Assembly (NCBI RefSeq): GCF_000699445.3
Contig: NC_067196.1
Span: 43,615,806-43,679,805, forward strand
DNA from: Schistosoma haematobium
Taxonomy: Eukaryota; Platyhelminthes; Trematoda; Strigeidida; Schistosomatidae
Direction of reading: 5' to 3'
DNA: 64,000 nucleotides
Shown one piece after another: positions 58,451 through 64,000 of this stretch (position 1 is its first letter; each line of letters starts with the position of its first letter). Under the pieces are notes generated by a model, which saw nothing but the letters and a program-made list of their open reading frames with translations, did no database searches and was not told the DNA's origin. The position numbers and the translations under genes were made by a program.

Positions 58451-60367
58451 ATGGGTAAAATCACAGAAGAACCATTATTTCAGAAAAAACGAAAATTTGG
58501 ATTGACAAACGAATTTAATCTGAATACGCAGTTTGTAAATCCAAAAGAAGATGACTACTTTGTGATAGGTCCATCTGATGGTAAATTTTCAAATTCGATT
58601 GCCTACAGAAATAAAATGAAGCGAAATGCTCGAAGTGTTTCGCCAAAGAAAAAACAAGAAAATACCGGTAACGGTTTAAAACAGCAATTGTCTGCTCAAA
58701 TAAACAGGCAAATTCGAAAACCATCACCTATCCTAAAACCTCATAGAGATGAAGCTATCCAAACAGACGGAGCACATAAAGCACTCGAAGAGGAGATTCA
58801 ACGAATTCGAACTGAAATTGAAAACAGAAAGAGAATTTTACGTGCAAGAGAGGAAGCAAAAGAGAAGAAGCACGTAAAAATCGAAAATGAACTTAAACAA
58901 AAGCCCCATACAAAGATTTCCAAACCAGTAGAATCTGATCATCTAATGGTCACTCACGCCCCCGATGCCCCACGTCAACATAAAAGTAATAAAACTCCAC
59001 TTCAAGAGTACTCAGAAAACTGGAAATTGGAGCCTCCAAAAGCTGCAGTTTACACTTGTGAAAAAAGTCGTCTTTCAGAATATCAGAGTGCATTTAAGGT
59101 ACCACAGTTCAATTATAAATTTGAACCAACAAGATCTACCAGACCATTCACATGTAAACTAGATAAATTCCAATCTCGTAAAATCCCTTACGATACAGAA
59201 TACAGGCACGAATATAAACCTTTTAAATATGTCCCAGTTGATCAATTAAAGTCAAGTGAAGTAATAGAAAACAAAGATGTACATATTATTCCTCTAAAAC
59301 GTCCGTCATCAGCATATGGAATTAGAGAAATAGCCACGGATATTAATAAGACAGAAAAAGGACGGATTCGAGCATTAACCCCGCCATCACAAATGAACAC
59401 TAAACTAACACAACATAAAAAGAAGTATACTACAGAATATAATGCGAAATATATAGACTACTCAGATGTATTAGGTGTTCCACGAAATCAAATGAAATCA
59501 TCAAATAAAAGTATATCAAATGACTGGTACCGAGAAATAGTAGTACTACGTAGAAAAGCTGATGCCTATCGAAAACGTGATCGAGAATCACACTTTTCGC
59601 GTGAGCACTTAGCACAACTGGAATCTAACTATGTTGATCATTGGGATCCCCCAAGTAATGATAATTATATGGAAAATCTAGAAAAATATAAAGAAGCCTT
59701 ACAAATGCCAAGAGCTGGAAAACCATCAACGGACTTAATTTCTAATCCAGACGAAATGGTGCTATCGGCTAATCAACGAAGGAGAGCAATGTTGGACAGT
59801 CACAATGTCGCAGAAATAATGGATCAAGATGATTGCTCTGACACAGACTGCGATCAAAATATAGAAAATAATGACGATCACTTATCCACCCAGCCATACC
59901 GTAGATATAAAACAGATGTGAAATGTAATAGAGACAATTATGTAGGAACATTATCAGCTGCTACGAAATATAACCATACTGATGAAGCATATGACAGCGC
60001 AAACCACAGCTTAAAATCAGAAAATGATTCAATTCGACTAGCAAATTTAGATGAGCCAAGAACAAATAATTCGTACATAAAACAATGGTCAAATGATTCT
60101 AAAAACCATGCATCTAAAAGGCAGAACCACTGGTTTAGCAATGAATACGAACGAAAACAAAGAACAGTGGATGAAACAGGATCGCTGACTAGCTGTAGTT
60201 CGCTGTCTGAGGAATCAATGGAATCAAGTGCACGTTTAGCCCACGAAACTCTGAAACGAGCACAAAAGCAACATGAACGTATATTACGCGAACAAAAACA
60301 TTATAATGAAAACATATATTCTCCAAATGCATATTCCGACTGTGAATGTAAGCGGATTGAACTCTGA
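58451..60367 (+). CDS. MDM1: MDM1-like centriole/microtubule-binding protein
   Basis: A 638-codon uninterrupted frame related to animal MDM1, a microtubule-binding protein of centrioles and ciliary basal bodies that restrains centriole duplication in vertebrates (known of the family; the role here is inferred). Visible are a Lys/Glu-rich coiled-coil stretch (about 108-145) and repeated tubulin-binding-type EY motifs: EYSENWK (186), SEYQSAFKVP (209), TEYRHEYKPF (249) and TEYNAKYID (328). The hallmark block LRRKADAYRKRDRESHFSRE (about 366-385) aligns with human ELREKAEFYRKRVQGTHFSRD. A C-terminal LAHETLKRAQKQHERIL resembles the human end. Human MDM1 is 714 residues; the human N-terminal SEYQRNF repeat has no obvious counterpart. 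The ATG is the first possible start, since TGA precedes it directly. The coding part has no visible intron, unusual for this family. Confidence 0.85.
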   Translation: MGKITEEPLFQKKRKFGLTNEFNLNTQFVNPKEDDYFVIGPSDGKFSNSIAYRNKMKRNARSVSPKKKQENTGNGLKQQLSAQINRQIRKPSPILKPHRDEAIQTDGAHKALEEEIQRIRTEIENRKRILRAREEAKEKKHVKIENELKQKPHTKISKPVESDHLMVTHAPDAPRQHKSNKTPLQEYSENWKLEPPKAAVYTCEKSRLSEYQSAFKVPQFNYKFEPTRSTRPFTCKLDKFQSRKIPYDTEYRHEYKPFKYVPVDQLKSSEVIENKDVHIIPLKRPSSAYGIREIATDINKTEKGRIRALTPPSQMNTKLTQHKKKYTTEYNAKYIDYSDVLGVPRNQMKSSNKSISNDWYREIVVLRRKADAYRKRDRESHFSREHLAQLESNYVDHWDPPSNDNYMENLEKYKEALQMPRAGKPSTDLISNPDEMVLSANQRRRAMLDSHNVAEIMDQDDCSDTDCDQNIENNDDHLSTQPYRRYKTDVKCNRDNYVGTLSAATKYNHTDEAYDSANHSLKSENDSIRLANLDEPRTNNSYIKQWSNDSKNHASKRQNHWFSNEYERKQRTVDETGSLTSCSSLSEESMESSARLAHETLKRAQKQHERILREQKHYNENIYSPNAYSDCECKRIEL

Positions 60368-60465
60368 AAAAAACCAATTTCAAATTATGATAAACATTTG
60401 TATGGTGTTTTATAAATTATGTATTTGTAATAGCAAGTATAAATCTGGATAAATACGCATGCATA

Positions 60466-60471
60466 AATAAA
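60466..60471 (+). terminator. Polyadenylation signal of the MDM1-like gene
   Basis: AATAAA 98 bases after the stop codon, the first canonical signal on the strand. Confidence 0.55.
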
Positions 60472-61477
60472 ATTGTCCAAGGAGCCTTATCAAACTATTT
60501 GTAAATAAAAGGACGATACATTGCTTTGAATTGAAAAATAACTTTAATCCTTGTTGAATGACCGTACTGGTGCACACTAACTGACTTTAGAGGAAAGTGG
60601 TCACTGGTTGAATACATCAGTTGTGAACTAAGTGAGTATTGTGTACAGTTCAGAGACAGTGGGTTTTTCTACCGGAGAATACCAGTCAGCCCACAACCAT
60701 ACGTTTACGACTTTTTGTTGACTGTTGTGAAAAATTAAGCACAGAATCAATAAAAAAGTATCTTCATGCTTCGAAAATCTTTATATTAATTAGTAATAAA
60801 GGCAGATATTACGAATTATATGCATACATATACATACGAAGTGGATAACAAACAAAGGGAAAATAGTTTTTGGAGAAAAGAAAGCAACGACTGGATGTAC
60901 AATGTTATACATATAAATAAATATATAGGCAAAAAAATGGTGTAAAAACAATTCAGAGTAGATATTACAGCTTTGGTTTAATTTATATACGTATATCTGG
61001 CATACATTTCATGTATGGCACATTAATTAATAGTTTTAAATAAAATAATGTACACAAATGTGATAAAATCACGACATAAGTTATGCAAGGATTTGTATAT
61101 ATATAAAGAGGAATTCTAAGTAAATGATGGGTTCAGCAGGTAGTAAATGGGTAGAAATGAGTTCATAATCACCGGATAATAAAAAAGAAAATTGAAAGAA
61201 ATAAGTATTAAGAAAAGACTAGATAAAGTCAATTAAGTTTCAAGTTGTTCAGTGCATAAAACATGGCAATAGAGTTGTAAAGTTGATATGAATACACAAC
61301 CATATCATCTACCAGTAATTATAGTTAGACATGAAACAAAAAGTAATTAGTTACTACATAAAGTACTATAAAATAAACATAAATGACTAGATAATAAACT
61401 GAACAATTTACATTTTCAAAAAGGAAGCATTATCATCAGCAACTAAATGAAAAAGAAATACTAAATTACAAAATAAC
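60472..61477. other. Region between convergent MDM1-like and Rho genes
   Basis: AT-rich. It holds both genes' 3' ends, and no further gene is seen. Confidence 0.45.
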
Positions 61478-62206
61478 TTAAGAATTGATACAAAAGAAAC
61501 GGCGCCAACCCTTTTTAAGAGTTTTACACTTATTATTCTCTGTTACAATATGAAATGGGTGACTATCGGTCATCATATGGTTATTGCTAATACTATTATC
61601 ATTATTAGAAGCTTGTGTGCAGTCCCCATTATATAACAATGATCCATTTGACTTTGGTTCACGCAATAATACTGGACCACCTGAATCAGCTACTTTAAGA
61701 CCACACCAAATAGCTAGATCGAAAACAGTCTTAAGATTTTTCTGAGTTAACGCGGAACATTCTACGTAAGCTTCAGCGCCTAATTCAATAGCCAAACATT
61801 CGGCCTTTTCCTTATCTATAGGCTCTTCACCAACTTTAGACAGTTCTAATAAACGTCCAATATCATTACGTAGATCACATGCACAACCAATAAGAAGAAA
61901 TATAGGACCCGGTATTAAGTTAGCTTCATTTACACTTTTTAATCCGCGATTAGTGTGCACAGAAGATTTTGATTTAGTGGGTGCTGAAGCTGAAAGATTA
62001 TCAATATTTCTTCGTGTAGTGGATAAGCCGAATAGTTTTGAAGCAGTTTGTTCAGCAGCACTGTTAAGAATAATGGGAGCAGACGCTAGTTCTTTCAACC
62101 AAACAGTTTTCAAGGATCTAAAAGTATCTGGCCGGACGACAGAGAAACATAGTAAGATAACATGTGCATCCAAATATGACAAATGTCTCAAAGAACTAAC
62201 TTCTTC
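61478..62206 (-). CDS. Rho-family GTPase, RhoU/RhoV-like, terminal exon
   Basis: The exon starts after TACTTCCTTCAG (acceptor AG at 62208-62207) with EEVSSLRHLSYLDAHVILLC, continuing the switch II of the GQE-type sequence. FSVVRPDTFRSL is Rho-like. A Ser/Thr-rich insert of about 55 residues follows (LFGLSTTRRNIDNLSASAPT). Then IFLLIGCACDLRNDIGRLLE, where the guanine-specificity motif T/N-K-x-D reads C-A-C-D (TQSD in human RhoU), and VECSALTQKNLKTVFDLAI, which matches RhoU. The end is basic (KTLKKGWRRFF) with a CINS prenylation box. 242 codons to the TAA at 61478-61480. The upstream exon(s) with the P-loop are not found in the remaining 1.8 kb. The closest relative is judged to be RhoU/RhoV from the LTQKNLK and DLRND blocks; Cdc42/TC10 relatives are less likely. 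Confidence 0.85.
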   Translation of the reverse strand, partial: EEVSSLRHLSYLDAHVILLCFSVVRPDTFRSLKTVWLKELASAPIILNSAAEQTASKLFGLSTTRRNIDNLSASAPTKSKSSVHTNRGLKSVNEANLIPGPIFLLIGCACDLRNDIGRLLELSKVGEEPIDKEKAECLAIELGAEAYVECSALTQKNLKTVFDLAIWCGLKVADSGGPVLLREPKSNGSLLYNGDCTQASNNDNSISNNHMMTDSHPFHIVTENNKCKTLKKGWRRFFCINS

Positions 62207-63464
62207 CTGAAGGAAGTAGAAAAAGAATAGTCAAATAGAAATGTTTAACAAATATATGAAATAGTTTTCACAAAATAACAAAAATGACAGTTCAATCTTT
62301 AACGCCGGCATAGGTCACAGTTGATAATGAATGCAACTAACTAAATGGCACAACAATGAAGCATTTAGTAGTCGATATTAAGGCCTAAGATCCGCGAAGG
62401 GTAACGGATGTAGGTAATTAGCGAGACAATTAAGCCACAAGTGAATAACATCGTTTCTGTCTATCAACTAGTTTGTGTAGACAATCTGATCTCAAAAAGG
62501 ACCAGTTGTGACTCAAGTAACACCATAATGCAAAGAAATCAACGAATTAGGTTCAAGTTTTATGAGGAACATAAGTTTCATTCGACACTGATGGAACTGA
62601 ATATTTGTGTTATGATAACTGTCATCATATAAATGACGTTAAGTACATAAATTCGTAAGGGTTGAAAGCAAACATATATATCTGTAAAAACTCTATAAAA
62701 ACAATGAAGTTGAGAAAGTAAATGGCTTTATTTAGTATACATTTAACTGAGTATATTATAGTCAACCTTTATATTTGATTTCCGGGTGAGTTGAGATATA
62801 GAAATAAACTTTTTACAGTAAACTATATATATATGGAGCAGCAAAGTAAATGAGCATTGGCTTTGTGACCTATATTTCTCTTCTTAATTAACTGAAAAAT
62901 AGGACAATCATACCATTTTCGTCGAATATTCGTAAAGAAAAAACAATAGCTTTAATTTTCTAACATTTACAGTCAGTTGGCTAGTGAATCTGTCACTTGG
63001 ATACTACTTGGTCAGGTTAAAGGGCTCAGTTCTGTAACCAAATTACCAGTGTATATCTTTCATACGCTTCAGTAATCTATCATATCAATTGTTCCGTTAT
63101 AACGTATCTGGGTCTGAATAAGGCGTTAGGACAAACGTTTTATGGATAAATAATTCTAGTCGCTAAATTCCCGGTAGTAACTGTTTCATTCAACTAAAAA
63201 AGCAAATACCATACAGTACTTTATTGGAAGTCTGATGAATAGTTAATGTCAACTTTATATCAATAATAAAACCTATTGTAACCACATCTTCTGTTTCAAT
63301 CCTGTGACTGCCATCCAAAAATCAAACAAACAAAAGTAGAACTTCATACAAAAATAAAGTGATTGAACGTCATAAAAGGAGAAAATTGACTAGGAAAAAA
63401 AATAAGATAAATACAGCGAACGTGAGTTAGAAAATAAATATAGTGAAAATTTCCATTTTGACAT
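62207..63464. other. Presumed intron of the Rho-like gene, nothing recognised
   Basis: AT-rich. No P-loop exon (GxxxxGKT) was seen on the minus strand. It is probably intron, with the 5' exons beyond the window. Confidence 0.4.
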
Positions 63465-63540
63465 TTGGTAAATAAATACGGAACGAATTGAGCGAAGGAA
63501 TTTCTTTTCTTCGCTCAATTCGTCCCTTTATTTAGAAAAT
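63465..63540. repeat. Strong hairpin-forming inverted repeat
   Basis: A perfect 15-bp stem, ACGAATTGAGCGAAG (63483-63497) with its complement at 63509-63523, and an 11-base loop. An imperfect AAATAAATACGG/CCTTTATTTA extension makes about 27-bp arms. Confidence 0.85.
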
Positions 63541-64000
63541 AAATGTTTGCCTTATCACTACTTGGTCATGTTGAGGGATGTTTGCCTATGAGTTTGAAAA
63601 GGTAAACTCATATGTACACAGAGATTTAATCAGCTTGTATACTTTATCTTCAATAGTCAAAAGTAGAATGAATCTGTCTTTCTAATTTAATTCTAAAGCT
63701 TTCCCTAGGCTTGTTCCATATGTTAAGTCAATATATCCATCACAATAACACATGTTGAAAATATATAAATAATGACTTTTGGGGAAAGTATGCACTTCAG
63801 TTTGTAAGTTTCAACTTATTAAACATTTCTGGGGCACTGAATCGCAAGTTACAATCTACTCCATTTAATTTGGTCCAGTAGCACTGTCAGATAAGACATG
63901 ATTATTGTGGCTTTTAATAAGCATTTACAGTCTTTGGATTGAATTTTTTGCTTTTTCATGATACTGAGGTGTACCACAATAAACATTAGCCAACAAGCAG
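63541..64000. other. AT-rich DNA, nothing recognised
   Basis: No supported feature. Confidence 0.4.

Noticed and set aside
61478..62191. Rho-like protein starting at residue MRHLSYL
   Set aside because: The codon at 62191 is TTG. The exon runs back to a splice acceptor at 62207, and the real start is in an upstream exon.
1..64000. CRISPR arrays, operons, ribosome binding sites
   Set aside because: The sequence is eukaryotic. No regularly spaced direct repeats or gene clusters of bacterial type occur.

Overview
The window reads as a gene-poor, repeat-rich piece of a schistosome (Schistosoma sp.) nuclear genome. This rests on AT-rich DNA, intron-containing genes, tRNA-headed short repeats carrying hammerhead ribozyme sequence (Sm-alpha type), RTE-type LINEs with a (TAAG)n tail, CR1-like LINEs, Penelope-like elements (PLEs), Merlin DNA transposons and compact Ty3/gypsy-type LTR elements. 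The species cannot be fixed from the sequence alone. A run of exactly 500 N (21059-21558) marks an assembly gap.

Three host genes can be supported. (1) BBS9 (PTHB1), a BBSome subunit, on the minus strand: exon 1 at 25596-26630 and a large second exon from 23340 down to the gap at 21558, joined by a phase-0 GT-AG intron. (2) An MDM1-like centriole/microtubule protein on the plus strand, 58451-60367, in one uninterrupted 638-codon frame. (3) The terminal exon of a Rho-family GTPase closest to RhoU/RhoV on the minus strand, 61478-62206; its P-loop exon(s) lie outside the window or were not found. BBS9 and MDM1 both serve cilia or centrioles, but they are 32 kb apart and nothing suggests co-regulation.

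Layout. 1-13 kb: short insertions with target-site duplications (a 136-bp element related to the RTE 5' end), Sm-alpha-like and PLE-related hammerhead repeats, and a solo LTR. 13.8-20.8 kb: an RTE LINE and an 821-bp inverted duplication of its 5' part with flank. 21-26.6 kb: BBS9. 27.6-30.4 kb: a CR1-like LINE whose 3' part is replaced by another LINE's RT, a likely chimera. 30.4-33.8 kb: unassigned. 33.8-37.4 kb: a near full-length decayed RTE with a solo LTR in its RT. 38-48 kb: LINE tails, PLE fragments in inverted arrangement, hammerhead terminal repeats, and a truncated LTR element (LTR-PBS-gag-protease). 51.6-53 kb: two Merlin elements, one with a perfect 8-bp target duplication. 54-58.2 kb: more hammerhead repeats and a decayed LINE. 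58.4-64 kb: the two host genes and unremarkable DNA.

The most interesting theme is the hammerhead family. Several copies keep a complete or nearly complete minimal ribozyme core. Some copies have a tRNA-like Pol III head. The tails are shared with a sequence lying directly behind a PLE GIY-YIG endonuclease remnant, and most copies are arranged as inverted pairs.
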